A stretch of DNA of 64,000 bases from Thiotrichaceae bacterium UBA973 (lineage in GTDB: Bacteria > Pseudomonadota > Gammaproteobacteria > Eutrophobiales > Eutrophobiaceae), in assembly GCA_002292815.1 (NCBI GenBank), contig DBBX01000031.1:72767-136766 (forward strand), given 5' to 3'. The notes beneath the pieces are model-generated. The model was not told where the DNA came from and ran no database searches. It saw only the letters and a list, made by a program, of their open reading frames with translations. Made by a program: the position numbers and the translations under genes. Of this stretch, positions 9,462 through 18,233 are shown one piece after another (within the stretch, counting starts at the first letter, position 1; each line of letters opens with the position of its first letter).

Positions 9462-10808
9462 ATGATAAATCAACGTGTTTTTGTATTATCGCTACAGAAT
9501 ATGAGTAATTTCGGCCTCTTAAATGTATTTCTTCTTGTAGTAACACTGCTTTTCCTCCCTGTCGTTAATTCTTTCGCAGTAGAGCTGACGATAGACCAAC
9601 ATGACGACCTGGATTCATTGACTATATTGGGTTTATTGGCCGCTGCTGAAACAGATATTGAGGCGGGGCGCTACATCGAGCCTACCGGAAAAAATGCCTA
9701 TGAGAAGGTAAAAAAAATACTGGCAGAGGACGCCAATAATATGGCGGCGGCCCGAATTCTGGCCAAAATCTTAAAAATAAATATTGAAGCATTACAGACA
9801 GCGCTTAACATCGGAGATTCTATAGGGGCAAAAGAATATCTAAAAATAATACGTAAAATTAACCCCGACGCCATATCAATAACAAACGCCGAAAAAATGC
9901 TTGATGATGACCTTAGTGCAATCTCGGAGGATGTGGGTAAAACGGAAAACTACAATTTAGCCGGTGAGATGGTGGAAATCTCTGGCGGATCATTTCTGAT
10001 GGGAACCCTAGAGGGCAGAAATGATGAGAAACCGCAGCATATTGTTACTGTCCCATCTTTTGAAATCGGAAAATACGAAGTCACCGTTGGCCAATTCAAA
10101 AGATTCATCGAGGCCACGGGTTATCTTACCGATGCAGAGACAAATGCAGGGATACATAAGGGTTGTTTTAGTGACGGCGGCGGCGTTGATTTTGGTCAGA
10201 AAGAAGGATTGACGTGGCGCAATCCTAGCTACACTCAGTCAGACAATCACCCCGTGGTCTGTGTCAGCTTGAACGATGCGCACGCTTATATTGATTGGCT
10301 TAATAAAGAAACCGGCAGCAACTACGGTTTACCTTCAGAAGCAAAGTGGGAGTACGCCGCACGCTCAGGCAGCACTACTGATTATCATTTTGGTAATTCA
10401 AAATCAGACTTATGTCTGTATGCCAATGTCTATGATGAAGTCGGTAGAGACATCAATAGCTATGGCTGGAGAAATGCGCCCTGTGATGATGGTGAAGCAA
10501 AATCTTCCAAGGTAGGACAATATCAGGCAAGTCCTTTTGGACTGCATGATATGCATGGCAACGTATGGGAGTGGGTAGAAGACTGCTGGAAGTCTGACTA
10601 CCGTAATGCCCCAAGCAATGGCACGGCATACAAAGACGACAAATGCGAACATCGCGTAACTCGCGGTGGCTCTTGGTACAATATTCCGTTGGGAGTTCGC
10701 TCAGCAAACCGCTATTGGTATATGCCAACCTATCGCAGTTTTAATCTGGGGTTTCGTATCTTCAGAGATACGAGTCTGGTTGTAACTAAAAACTCAAAAG
10801 GGGATTAA
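9462..10808 (+). CDS. Secreted SUMF1/formylglycine-generating-enzyme-like protein
   Basis: A 448-aa protein. Residues about 15-38 form a signal peptide or membrane anchor. Residues 45-160 are an alpha-helical region of unknown function (repeated alanine- and isoleucine-rich helices). From about 168 a full SUMF1/FGE-sulfatase C-lectin-like domain follows, with MVEISGGSFLMGT, the GLPSEAKWEYAAR block, GLHDMHGNVWEWVEDCW and the closing RVTRGGSWYN with NLGFRIFRD. Most proteins of this domain family are not true formylglycine generators, and no sulfatase is encoded nearby, so catalytic function is unproven. Its stop overlaps the convergent ggt gene by 4 bp. It could be a periplasmic sensor or binding domain rather than an enzyme. 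Confidence 0.85.
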   Translation: MINQRVFVLSLQNMSNFGLLNVFLLVVTLLFLPVVNSFAVELTIDQHDDLDSLTILGLLAAAETDIEAGRYIEPTGKNAYEKVKKILAEDANNMAAARILAKILKINIEALQTALNIGDSIGAKEYLKIIRKINPDAISITNAEKMLDDDLSAISEDVGKTENYNLAGEMVEISGGSFLMGTLEGRNDEKPQHIVTVPSFEIGKYEVTVGQFKRFIEATGYLTDAETNAGIHKGCFSDGGGVDFGQKEGLTWRNPSYTQSDNHPVVCVSLNDAHAYIDWLNKETGSNYGLPSEAKWEYAARSGSTTDYHFGNSKSDLCLYANVYDEVGRDINSYGWRNAPCDDGEAKSSKVGQYQASPFGLHDMHGNVWEWVEDCWKSDYRNAPSNGTAYKDDKCEHRVTRGGSWYNIPLGVRSANRYWYMPTYRSFNLGFRIFRDTSLVVTKNSKGD

Positions 10809-12490
10809 GGAATATAAAAAACTTCTGCTCGACCTTCTCCGCGAGGATCGCTAGCGGCAAAGATTAGATCTTTCTTTTTCCAGATCATAATCGCCTGCAT
10901 ATTGCCATAACGCCGATTTTTTTCTTTAAGCATATGGCCTTTACCTTTAAGGACTGCTTGTTCACTGCTAGTTAAACCACCCAGTTCGTATTGTACTTGA
11001 TCGGGCAGATATTGATGATGATAGCGCGGTAAACTCACCCACGATTTAGGCGCATTTCCTTCTGCAAAATCCAAAACACCCAACAATACCATGCTAATAA
11101 TACGACTACCGCCCGGCGTGCCGAGCACAGCGACACGATCATCTGTTTCAAGAAACGTCGGCGACATACTAGACAATGGTCGTTTGCCCGGGGCTATGGC
11201 ATTAGCATAGTCACCGACTAAGCCATAAGCATTCGCTGTTAGTGGCTTCACAGAAAAATCATCCATTTCATTATTTAAAAGCACACCTGTGCCTTTAGCA
11301 ACAAAACCGGAACCAAATGGCAGGTTAATACTTAAGGTCGCAGAGACTCGATTACCTACAGCATCAACAACTGAAAAATGTGTTGTATCAGTACCTGTTT
11401 TTTCAACCGTTGCAACATTACTTAATTCACTGCTTGGTGTTGCGCGTTCCAAATTAATTGTTAAGGCAAGACCTTCAGCATAATTTTTATCTAACAAACG
11501 TTCGACAGGTATATCAATAAAATCAGGATCGCCCAGATAAGCAGCGCGATCACGATAGGCGCGGCGCATTGCTTCTATAACAACATGTTTTCGTGTTATG
11601 GGATCCAGCTTATCTAAATTGAATTGCTCCAGAATGTTCAGCGCTTGTCCCATGACAATACCGCCAGAAGAAGGTGGTGCAGCTGACGTAACCTTGATGC
11701 CGTTGTAATTAATAACAATGGGCTCTCGCTCAACAACCTGATACTTTTTAAGGTCATCCAGTTCCCAAATACCACCATTATTTTTAACACTGGTAACCAT
11801 CTGCTTGGCAACTGGCCCTTGATAAAACCCTTTGCTGCCATGATTTGCTATTGCTGTTAGCGTTCTCGCCAAATCTTTTTGAACGATCAACTCACCAATA
11901 GCAGGGACTTTATATTTTATAAGAAATATTTGAGCCGCATCGGGATACTGCTTTACAACATCTTTCCGATAACCCATCAACTTCTGATAGCGCTCCGTTA
12001 CAGCGAAGCCTTCTTGTGCTTGTTTAATCGCTGGCGCAAGGACTTGCTTTAGCGATAAACGGCCATAATTTTTCACTAGATGTTCAATGCCTGCAGGCAC
12101 ACCCGGGATACCCGCCGCCATCGGCCCATTCAATGACAAGCCCTTAACAACATTACCCGCTTTATCCAGATACATATTATGGGTGCTTCGCATAGGCGCC
12201 TTCTCACGTCCATCGATCATAGTCTGCTTATTATCAGATACACGATGTACTAACCAGAATGCACCGCCACCAATACCAGAACTATAAGGCTCAACAACAG
12301 CTAATGATGCCGTTATCGCGGCAGCTGCATCAAAGGCATTGCCGCCTTGTCTTAATATATCAATACCGGCTTGTGTTGCTAAAGGATGGGCACTTGCAAT
12401 CGCAACTTGCTTTGGTTCTGCAAAGACATAAGAAGAAGTAAAAATTAATATGCAGAAAAATGAAGACAGTGTCTTGATGCTTTTTATCAT
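10805..12490 (-). CDS. ggt: Gamma-glutamyltranspeptidase precursor
   Basis: A 561-aa periplasmic enzyme that cleaves the gamma-glutamyl bond of glutathione. It has a signal peptide at 1-24 (IKTLSSFFCILIFTSSYVFA). The autoprocessing and catalytic threonine is T369 in DTTHFSV, which becomes the N-terminus of the small subunit. The oxyanion motif GTPGGSRI, the PLSSMSPT motif and RGEGRAEVF near the C-terminus are all present. Length is normal for an unprocessed proenzyme. It is a monocistronic-looking gene just upstream of coaD on the same strand. Within the window it could take part in periplasmic glutathione salvage, fitting the GST gene and aerobic physiology, but that link is inference. Confidence 0.95.
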   Translation of the reverse strand: MIKSIKTLSSFFCILIFTSSYVFAEPKQVAIASAHPLATQAGIDILRQGGNAFDAAAAITASLAVVEPYSSGIGGGAFWLVHRVSDNKQTMIDGREKAPMRSTHNMYLDKAGNVVKGLSLNGPMAAGIPGVPAGIEHLVKNYGRLSLKQVLAPAIKQAQEGFAVTERYQKLMGYRKDVVKQYPDAAQIFLIKYKVPAIGELIVQKDLARTLTAIANHGSKGFYQGPVAKQMVTSVKNNGGIWELDDLKKYQVVEREPIVINYNGIKVTSAAPPSSGGIVMGQALNILEQFNLDKLDPITRKHVVIEAMRRAYRDRAAYLGDPDFIDIPVERLLDKNYAEGLALTINLERATPSSELSNVATVEKTGTDTTHFSVVDAVGNRVSATLSINLPFGSGFVAKGTGVLLNNEMDDFSVKPLTANAYGLVGDYANAIAPGKRPLSSMSPTFLETDDRVAVLGTPGGSRIISMVLLGVLDFAEGNAPKSWVSLPRYHHQYLPDQVQYELGGLTSSEQAVLKGKGHMLKEKNRRYGNMQAIMIWKKKDLIFAASDPRGEGRAEVFYIP

Positions 12491-12507
12491 GGTGTTGTAT
12501 TAAAAAA

Positions 12508-12984
12508 TCAGGGAAATTTATCTTTAAGTGCAGCAGCCACTATCGAATCAACAAATATGCTAACGTCCCCATGCAAAGACGCTATCTCTCGCACCAGACT
12601 TGATGTGGTACAAGCCAGGTTTTCTGCCGGCGTTAAAAATACCGTTTCAATATCAGAATTTAATTGCCTATTCATGCCTGCCATCTGAAACTCATAATCA
12701 AAGTCGGATACGGCGCGTATGCCGCGAACGATCACACTCGCCTTTTTTTCACGCGCAAGATCCGTCGCCAACGCTCGGAACGGGATCACTTCAATATTCT
12801 TAATATCCGCCAAGACTTTGCTCGCCAGTTCAACGCGCTCGTCAATGGTAAACAGGGTGTTCTTGCTCGTCGTGTCAGCAACAGCAATGATGACTTTATC
12901 AAACAATTTAGCCGCACGCCGCGTGATGTCTGCATGCCCTTTAGTAATTGGATCAAATGTGCCTGGATAAATTGCCGTTACCAT
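12508..12984 (-). CDS. coaD: Phosphopantetheine adenylyltransferase
   Basis: A 158-aa enzyme of coenzyme A synthesis that transfers AMP from ATP to 4'-phosphopantetheine to give dephospho-CoA. The nucleotidyltransferase T/HxGH motif is seen in YPGTFDPITKGHADI at the N-terminus. VIVRGIRAVSDFDYEFQMA and the C-terminal TTSSLVREIA motif complete the active site. Length is typical. It follows rsmD by about 50 bp in the same direction, the rsmD-coaD order found in many proteobacteria. Confidence 0.97.
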   Translation of the reverse strand: MVTAIYPGTFDPITKGHADITRRAAKLFDKVIIAVADTTSKNTLFTIDERVELASKVLADIKNIEVIPFRALATDLAREKKASVIVRGIRAVSDFDYEFQMAGMNRQLNSDIETVFLTPAENLACTTSSLVREIASLHGDVSIFVDSIVAAALKDKFP

Positions 12985-13035
12985 TTCAGTTCCTCATTAA
13001 ACATATTAATAGAAACATATTTAAAAAAGTGCTTT

Positions 13036-13584
13036 TTAAATAGCTTCTATAAGCATTGATTGTACATTACCTGCCTTTGTTTGTTTCCTGATTTCCCAAC
13101 CATTAGGCAATGCTAGATTTTTTTCAGATTCAATATAAACCAGTCCTTTAGGCTTCAATAACGATTCTTCGCCAATGGCTTCACAACACTGCTCGATATA
13201 ACCCTTGCCAAAGGGAGGATCTAGAAAGATGACATCAAACCCATTAACTCCCTGCCTGAGCCAGCTTGCTGCATCGGCGAGCTGAATTGTATGACCTTCA
13301 CTTCCCAGTGTATCAGCATGCTGTTTTAGCGATTCGACAATCTTTGGGTTGGATTCGATCATAAAAACCTCTGCCGCACCCCGGGATAAGGCTTCAAAGG
13401 CAAGCGCCCCTGTTCCGGCAAAGAGATCCAGGCAGCGCGCGCCGACGATCTCTTGTTGCAACCAATTAAAAAGTGTTTCGCGAACTCGAGCAGGCGTCGG
13501 GCGTAAACCTGGTGAATTGATTACATCAAGTTTTCTTCCGCGCCACTTACCGGCAATAATACGAATCTTGCCGGGCACCCCCAC
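13036..13584 (-). CDS. rsmD: 16S rRNA (guanine(966)-N(2))-methyltransferase
   Basis: A 182-aa SAM-dependent methyltransferase modifying G966 of 16S rRNA. The SAM-binding loop is DLFAGTGALAFEALSRGA, and the amino-methyltransferase catalytic motif IV is DPPF (in FLDPPFGKG). The N-terminal IRIIAGKWRGRKL and RPTPARVRETLFNWL segments are family hallmarks. It starts 3 bp after the end of the upstream M16 peptidase gene, so it is probably part of that transcript, as in other gammaproteobacteria where rsmD follows zinc-protease genes. Confidence 0.96.
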   Translation of the reverse strand: MGVPGKIRIIAGKWRGRKLDVINSPGLRPTPARVRETLFNWLQQEIVGARCLDLFAGTGALAFEALSRGAAEVFMIESNPKIVESLKQHADTLGSEGHTIQLADAASWLRQGVNGFDVIFLDPPFGKGYIEQCCEAIGEESLLKPKGLVYIESEKNLALPNGWEIRKQTKAGNVQSMLIEAI

Positions 13585-13587
13585 GGC

Positions 13588-14931
13588 TTAAGAGCCTTCT
13601 TTTGATTCTTCTGAATCTTCTGCTGCAAGACCTACCATAACCGTTACTAACTTATCTGGTGTCACTCGACGTTTAAAAGCATCTTTTATTTGATCAATGG
13701 TTACAGCATCGACATTAGCATTAAAGGTATCAAGATAATCTAATGGCAACTTGTAATAACCAATAACAACAACGTAGTTAAGAATCTTGCTGTTGCTGTC
13801 GATGCGTAATGGATAACCACCCGTGATATTTTTCTTGGAAGCGATTAACTCTTCTTTAGTTGGGCCGGTTTCAATATAACGATTAATATTTTCCATCAAC
13901 ACAAATAAGGCCTCACCAACTTGTTCGGTCTTGGTTTGTAGGCCGGCAATGAAAGGACCTTCAAATCGCATCGGTGAAAAATAACTATAGGCACTATAAG
14001 ATAGACCACGTTTTTCTCGCACCTCAGCAAACAGACGCGACACCATGCCACCGCCACCTAACACATGATTGCCAACATAAAGCGGGAAATAATCAGAGTC
14101 GCCACGCTTAACACCCGGCTGACCAACAAGAATGTGGGTTTGTGCTGAAGGATGTTCAATAAATACTTTATTAGCCTTTTCTAATTGGCTGACGTTTGCT
14201 AATGCCTTGGCTTTCTCACCTTGTGCAAGCCCACTGGTAATATCGTCGGCAATTTTCTCTGCCTGTTTTCTGTCGACAGCACCAACAATTGCGACCATGG
14301 CATTTTTAGTAACGTAATATTGTTTATAAAACGCCTCGATATCTTTGCGCTTAATCGCTGCTACAGATTCTTCCGTGCCTGCGCTTGGTTGAGCATAAGG
14401 GTGCGATTGATATACCGCACTCATGAAGGCATCTCTAGCCAAAGCGCCCGGACTTTGTTGTTTAGCTTGCAAGCCAATCAGTGTCTGAGCACGCCTTCTC
14501 TCTAAAGCATCTTTTGGAAAAACAGGTTTTGAAATAACTTTTTTAAAGTTTTCAAGGGCAGCAGACAACAATGGTTCATCTGTTAAAGATCGTAATTGCA
14601 CAGAAGCAGAGTCATAACCCGCATTAGAACCAAAAACGGCACCTAAGGATTCAAAACCACTACTTATTTGGTCGGCGTTCATCCCAGCTGCGCCTTGATC
14701 TAATAAGCTGCTCGTTAATGCAGCAACACCCGGCAACTGTCCATCACGGCTACTACCCGCATCAAAGACAACCTGCATATCAACCATAGGTAACTCCGGC
14801 GCATGCACATAGTAAACCTCCGCACCGCTATTGGTTTTCCAAGTCTCAATCTTCGGTGAAGCTTGAACAGACCAACTGCTAAACGACAAACAAACAAAAC
14901 TCAATAAGAGACTTGAAAATCTCTTATTCAT
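13588..14931 (-). CDS. M16 family peptidase-like protein, non-catalytic subunit
   Basis: A 447-aa M16-type protein. I take the ATG at 14931, which gives a clean signal peptide (NKRFSSLLLSFVCLSFSSWSVQA). A longer frame open to 15150 would precede it with 73 unlikely residues and overlap the upstream gene. The zinc motif HxxEH is absent where expected, while the C-terminal half keeps the Arg/Tyr-type signature MVSRLFAEVREKRGLSYSAY. This is the usual division of labour in heterodimeric M16B proteases: this chain binds substrate, while the upstream gene supplies zinc. Both would be periplasmic. The start codon sits immediately inside an inverted repeat (see 14903-15058) and has no obvious Shine-Dalgarno sequence. 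Confidence 0.88.
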   Translation of the reverse strand: MNKRFSSLLLSFVCLSFSSWSVQASPKIETWKTNSGAEVYYVHAPELPMVDMQVVFDAGSSRDGQLPGVAALTSSLLDQGAAGMNADQISSGFESLGAVFGSNAGYDSASVQLRSLTDEPLLSAALENFKKVISKPVFPKDALERRRAQTLIGLQAKQQSPGALARDAFMSAVYQSHPYAQPSAGTEESVAAIKRKDIEAFYKQYYVTKNAMVAIVGAVDRKQAEKIADDITSGLAQGEKAKALANVSQLEKANKVFIEHPSAQTHILVGQPGVKRGDSDYFPLYVGNHVLGGGGMVSRLFAEVREKRGLSYSAYSYFSPMRFEGPFIAGLQTKTEQVGEALFVLMENINRYIETGPTKEELIASKKNITGGYPLRIDSNSKILNYVVVIGYYKLPLDYLDTFNANVDAVTIDQIKDAFKRRVTPDKLVTVMVGLAAEDSEESKEGS

Positions 14932-15058
14932 TGTGATATTGGGATACAGTGCGAGGCGTCCCGCAATGAGAACTCGAGACATATCGAATAGATAGGCGAG
15001 GGGCGGATGAGGACACAACGACGCAATGCGCGCGATAGTGCAATTAATAAGAGATTTT
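14903..15058 (-). repeat. Inverted repeats around the start of the second M16 gene
   Basis: Two perfect 13-bp arms, AAAATCTCTTATT at 14916-14928 and AATAAGAGATTTT at 15046-15058, enclose 117 bp that look GC-richer than their surroundings. The outer arm abuts the stop codon of the upstream M16 gene and the inner arm abuts the start codon of the downstream one. A third copy of the core (AATAAGAGA, 14903-14911) can instead pair with 14920-14928 to form a 9-bp hairpin over codons 2-10. In the mRNA these pairings exclude each other. This could be a small inserted palindromic element, a translation switch, or both. Confidence 0.6.
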
Positions 15059-16465
15059 TTAGCGACCATGAGGATTACCTCCTCGTGGACGTCGTGGTTG
15101 TCCATCCATGGGTAACGGATCAAGCTCCGCGACTGTAAGTCGATCATCAATTAAATATTTTTTTGCTACTGCCATAACTTGCTCCGCTGTTACTGCCTTT
15201 ACGCTATCAACATAGATGTCCGCTAGACGCCAGGATAAACCTACTGTCTCTAATGTGCCCAGGATCATCCCTTGATAAAATACAGAATCCTTTTCATAAA
15301 CATCACTTGAAATCACTTGCGCCTTAACGCGTTGTAATTCCTCTGTTGTAATCGGGTTACTCTGCAAATCTTTTATCTCATTGCGTAATGCTGTCTCTAA
15401 TTCATTAGCCGTTTTTCCTTTAGATGGTGTTCCCGACATGATGAATAAATTATCCAAACGTGAAACCATTCGATATCCTGCGCTTGCACCAGCAGCGATC
15501 TCACTTCCACGAACCAAACGACTGGCAATACGTGCACTACTACCGCCATCAAGAATCCCGGCCAATACTTCTAGTGCATAGGGTTCCCAATCATGATTTT
15601 CTTGTTTTTCACTTCCCGGCTTAACGACAGGCGTCTTGTACGCCATCATTAAATAAGGTAATTCAGCAGGGCGTTTTACCGTAACGCGTTTTATCCCTTT
15701 TTGATCAACTTCATCAAGAGATTTAACCGTAATCGGCTCACCCTTTGGTAAGGGTCCAAAATATTTTTTGGCTAATGCATAAACCTCATCTGGATTAACA
15801 TCACCTGCTACCACCAGCGTCGCATTATTGGGCGCATACCATTTTTGATACCAGGCACTTAGATCCTCTATGGTCATATTATCGAGATCTTGCATCCAAC
15901 CAATCACCGGATAGCGATAAGGGCTGGTTTGAAATACTGTTGCCATAGCGACTTCATAAGCATAAGACTGCGGTTTATCTTCCGTGCGCCAACGACGTTC
16001 TTCTTTGACAACCTCTATCTCTTTGGTGAACTCCTCTTTCGGCAAGGTCAAGAAGCGCATGCGATCTGCTTCTAGCTTAAAACTGATTTCCAGACGTGAT
16101 TTTTCCAGTGTTTGAAAATAAGCCGTGTAATCTGGACCGGTAAAGGCATTATCGCTGCCACCATTCTCGGCAATAATACGAGAGAACTCGCCATTCGGAA
16201 ATTTTTCAGTGCCCTTAAACATCATATGTTCAAGTGCGTGCGAAATACCGGTAATACCATCGTGTTCATAACTACCGCCGACCTTATACCAGACCTGTGT
16301 AACGACAATAGGGGCGCGATGGTCTTCTTTTACTAACAACTTAAGCCCGTTTTCGAGTTGAAATTCAGTAACTTTTGCATTGGCAAGACCGGGAATTATT
16401 AAGATCAGGCTCAGCAAAACCATTTTCATAGAACGACAAGAATTTTTCATTTTTATATTTATCAT
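15059..16465 (-). CDS. M16 family zinc peptidase, catalytic subunit
   Basis: A 468-aa peptidase with a signal peptide (cleavage near GLANA at 26-30) and the inverted zinc motif HALEH at 76-80, followed by the conserved FKGTEKFPNGEFSRIIAENGG region. The C-terminal half keeps the LDGGSSARIASRLVR segment. It would degrade peptides or misfolded proteins in the periplasm, together with the HxxEH-less protein encoded immediately downstream. A second ATG at residue 6 (16450) is also possible. It is divergent from ftsY, with about 120 bp between the starts. Confidence 0.94.
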   Translation of the reverse strand: MINIKMKNSCRSMKMVLLSLILIIPGLANAKVTEFQLENGLKLLVKEDHRAPIVVTQVWYKVGGSYEHDGITGISHALEHMMFKGTEKFPNGEFSRIIAENGGSDNAFTGPDYTAYFQTLEKSRLEISFKLEADRMRFLTLPKEEFTKEIEVVKEERRWRTEDKPQSYAYEVAMATVFQTSPYRYPVIGWMQDLDNMTIEDLSAWYQKWYAPNNATLVVAGDVNPDEVYALAKKYFGPLPKGEPITVKSLDEVDQKGIKRVTVKRPAELPYLMMAYKTPVVKPGSEKQENHDWEPYALEVLAGILDGGSSARIASRLVRGSEIAAGASAGYRMVSRLDNLFIMSGTPSKGKTANELETALRNEIKDLQSNPITTEELQRVKAQVISSDVYEKDSVFYQGMILGTLETVGLSWRLADIYVDSVKAVTAEQVMAVAKKYLIDDRLTVAELDPLPMDGQPRRPRGGNPHGR

Positions 16466-16587
16466 TAATTAGGAATTAAATTTCTGTGAGTCACGATATA
16501 TAGAGCGTATTTCTCTTTATGAGTTCGATATAAGTTAATGGTAGGATACCGCAACTTACTTACGGCATACTAAAATAATTTACTTTT

Positions 16588-17559
16588 GTGTTTGGTTTAA
16601 AAAGAAAAAGCGGCGCTAAAAACCCTGAGGCGTCATCAAACGAGAGCGCCACCCTCTCAGATCGCCTGAAACGTACGCGTACCGGACTTTTCGGAGGCCT
16701 CTTCAGCCGCAAAAAAATCGTTATTGATAACGCCACACTGGAAGAGCTTGAAGATCGTCTGTTATTGGCAGACATTGGTGTTAAGACAACTGATCAGATC
16801 ATCCAATTATTAAAAGCCCAGTCTAAAAACGACAGCAAAAAGAATTCGACGGAAAACCCACTTGAGCAATTAAAACAGGTCTTGTTGCCCGCACTAAAAC
16901 CGGTCGAAAAAACTATGACTATTCCTGATATCCAAAACAAGCCCTATTTAATACTCGTCGTTGGCGTTAACGGTGTTGGAAAAACAACCACTATTGGCAA
17001 ACTCGCCAAACGCTTACAGAATGAGGGAAAAAGCGTCATGTTGGCCGCAGGAGATACCTTCCGTGCCGCAGCGATCGAACAACTAAAAGTCTGGGGTGAT
17101 CGCAACAAAATAAAGGTCATTGCTCAAACGCATGGCTCGGACTCTGCTGCTGTTATCTTTGATGCCTTGAAATCGGCACGATCAAATAACATTGATGTAC
17201 TAATCGCCGATACAGCGGGTCGTTTACACAATAAAGACAACCTGATGGAAGAAATGAAAAAGATCCATCGCATCGGCAACAAATTTGATATCGACTTACA
17301 AAGCGAAGTTTTATTGGTATTAGATGCCGGAACCGGACAAAATGCGTTGATACAAGCAAAACAATTCAACGAGATGATTGGTATTGATGGCATTGTTTTA
17401 ACAAAGCTTGATGGGACTGCAAAAGGAGGCATTGTCTTTTCACTTGCAGATGAATTAAATATTCCTATTCGATATATTGGTGTTGGAGAACAAGTTGAAG
17501 ACTTACAACCATTCAACGCCGCTGAATTTATTGATGCTTTACTAGTAGTAGAATCATGA
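16588..17559 (+). CDS. ftsY: Signal recognition particle receptor FtsY
   Basis: A 323-aa SRP-family GTPase that docks ribosome-SRP complexes at the inner membrane. G1 is GVNGVGKTT, followed by the LAAGDTFRAAAIEQL insertion box, DTAGR (G3) and TKLDG (G4). The N-terminal A domain is only about 40 residues and basic, much shorter than in E. coli. The start is GTG (VFGLKRKSG), and no good Shine-Dalgarno sequence is visible upstream. It overlaps ftsE by 4 bp, giving the classical ftsY-ftsE-ftsX operon. Confidence 0.97.
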   Translation: MFGLKRKSGAKNPEASSNESATLSDRLKRTRTGLFGGLFSRKKIVIDNATLEELEDRLLLADIGVKTTDQIIQLLKAQSKNDSKKNSTENPLEQLKQVLLPALKPVEKTMTIPDIQNKPYLILVVGVNGVGKTTTIGKLAKRLQNEGKSVMLAAGDTFRAAAIEQLKVWGDRNKIKVIAQTHGSDSAAVIFDALKSARSNNIDVLIADTAGRLHNKDNLMEEMKKIHRIGNKFDIDLQSEVLLVLDAGTGQNALIQAKQFNEMIGIDGIVLTKLDGTAKGGIVFSLADELNIPIRYIGVGEQVEDLQPFNAAEFIDALLVVES

Positions 17560-18233
17560 TTCGATTTACCAATGTTCATATGAATTACCCGGGCGGTAAT
17601 GAAGCTCTGCGTAATATCAATCTACATATTGAACAAGGCGCGATGGTCTACATAACCGGTCGATCCGGCGCAGGCAAAAGTACGCTACTACGTTTAATTG
17701 CCTTAATTGATCGCCACTCTCGCGGACAGATTATTATCAATGGTCAAAACCTTGAGCGTGTTCGTAAGCGTCGCATCCCTATCTTCAGACGCCATATCGG
17801 TTTTATGTTTCAGGATCATCGTCTATTAAATGATAGAACCGTATTCGATAATGTCGCCTTGCCATTGGTAATTGCTGGTTATCGTCATCAAGAGATCCGT
17901 AAACGCGTACAAGCCGCGTTAGACAAAGTCAGCCTGTTGACTAAAGTGAATAGCTATCCAAGGGCACTATCAGGCGGCGAACAGCAACGCGTTGGCGTTG
18001 CACGCGCAGTGGTGCATCGGCCTGCTATATTGCTGGCAGATGAACCTACAGGCAATCTTGACCCGGCTTTATCATGGGATACGATGAAGTTATTTGAACA
18101 GTTTAATCAGGTCGGCGTTACCGTTCTTATCGCCAGTCATGACCTTGATATGATCAAGCGTATGTCGAAACGCATCATTACTTTAAAGACCGGCCGTATA
18201 TTAACTCACAGTGGGACGCCGACAGAAGCATGA
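17556..18233 (+). CDS. ftsE: Cell division ATP-binding protein FtsE
   Basis: A 225-aa ABC ATPase that, with FtsX, couples septal divisome activity to peptidoglycan hydrolases. Walker A is GRSGAGKST, signature LSGGEQQRVGVAR, Walker B LLADEPTGNLD, and the switch histidine is in IASHDLDM. It overlaps ftsY upstream and ftsX downstream by 4 bp each, so the three are translationally coupled. Length is normal. Confidence 0.97.
   Translation: MIRFTNVHMNYPGGNEALRNINLHIEQGAMVYITGRSGAGKSTLLRLIALIDRHSRGQIIINGQNLERVRKRRIPIFRRHIGFMFQDHRLLNDRTVFDNVALPLVIAGYRHQEIRKRVQAALDKVSLLTKVNSYPRALSGGEQQRVGVARAVVHRPAILLADEPTGNLDPALSWDTMKLFEQFNQVGVTVLIASHDLDMIKRMSKRIITLKTGRILTHSGTPTEA

Noticed and set aside
14932..15150. 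N-terminal extension of the second M16 gene by 73 residues.
   Set aside because: It overlaps the upstream gene and lacks protein-like composition, and the ATG at 14931 gives a clear signal peptide.
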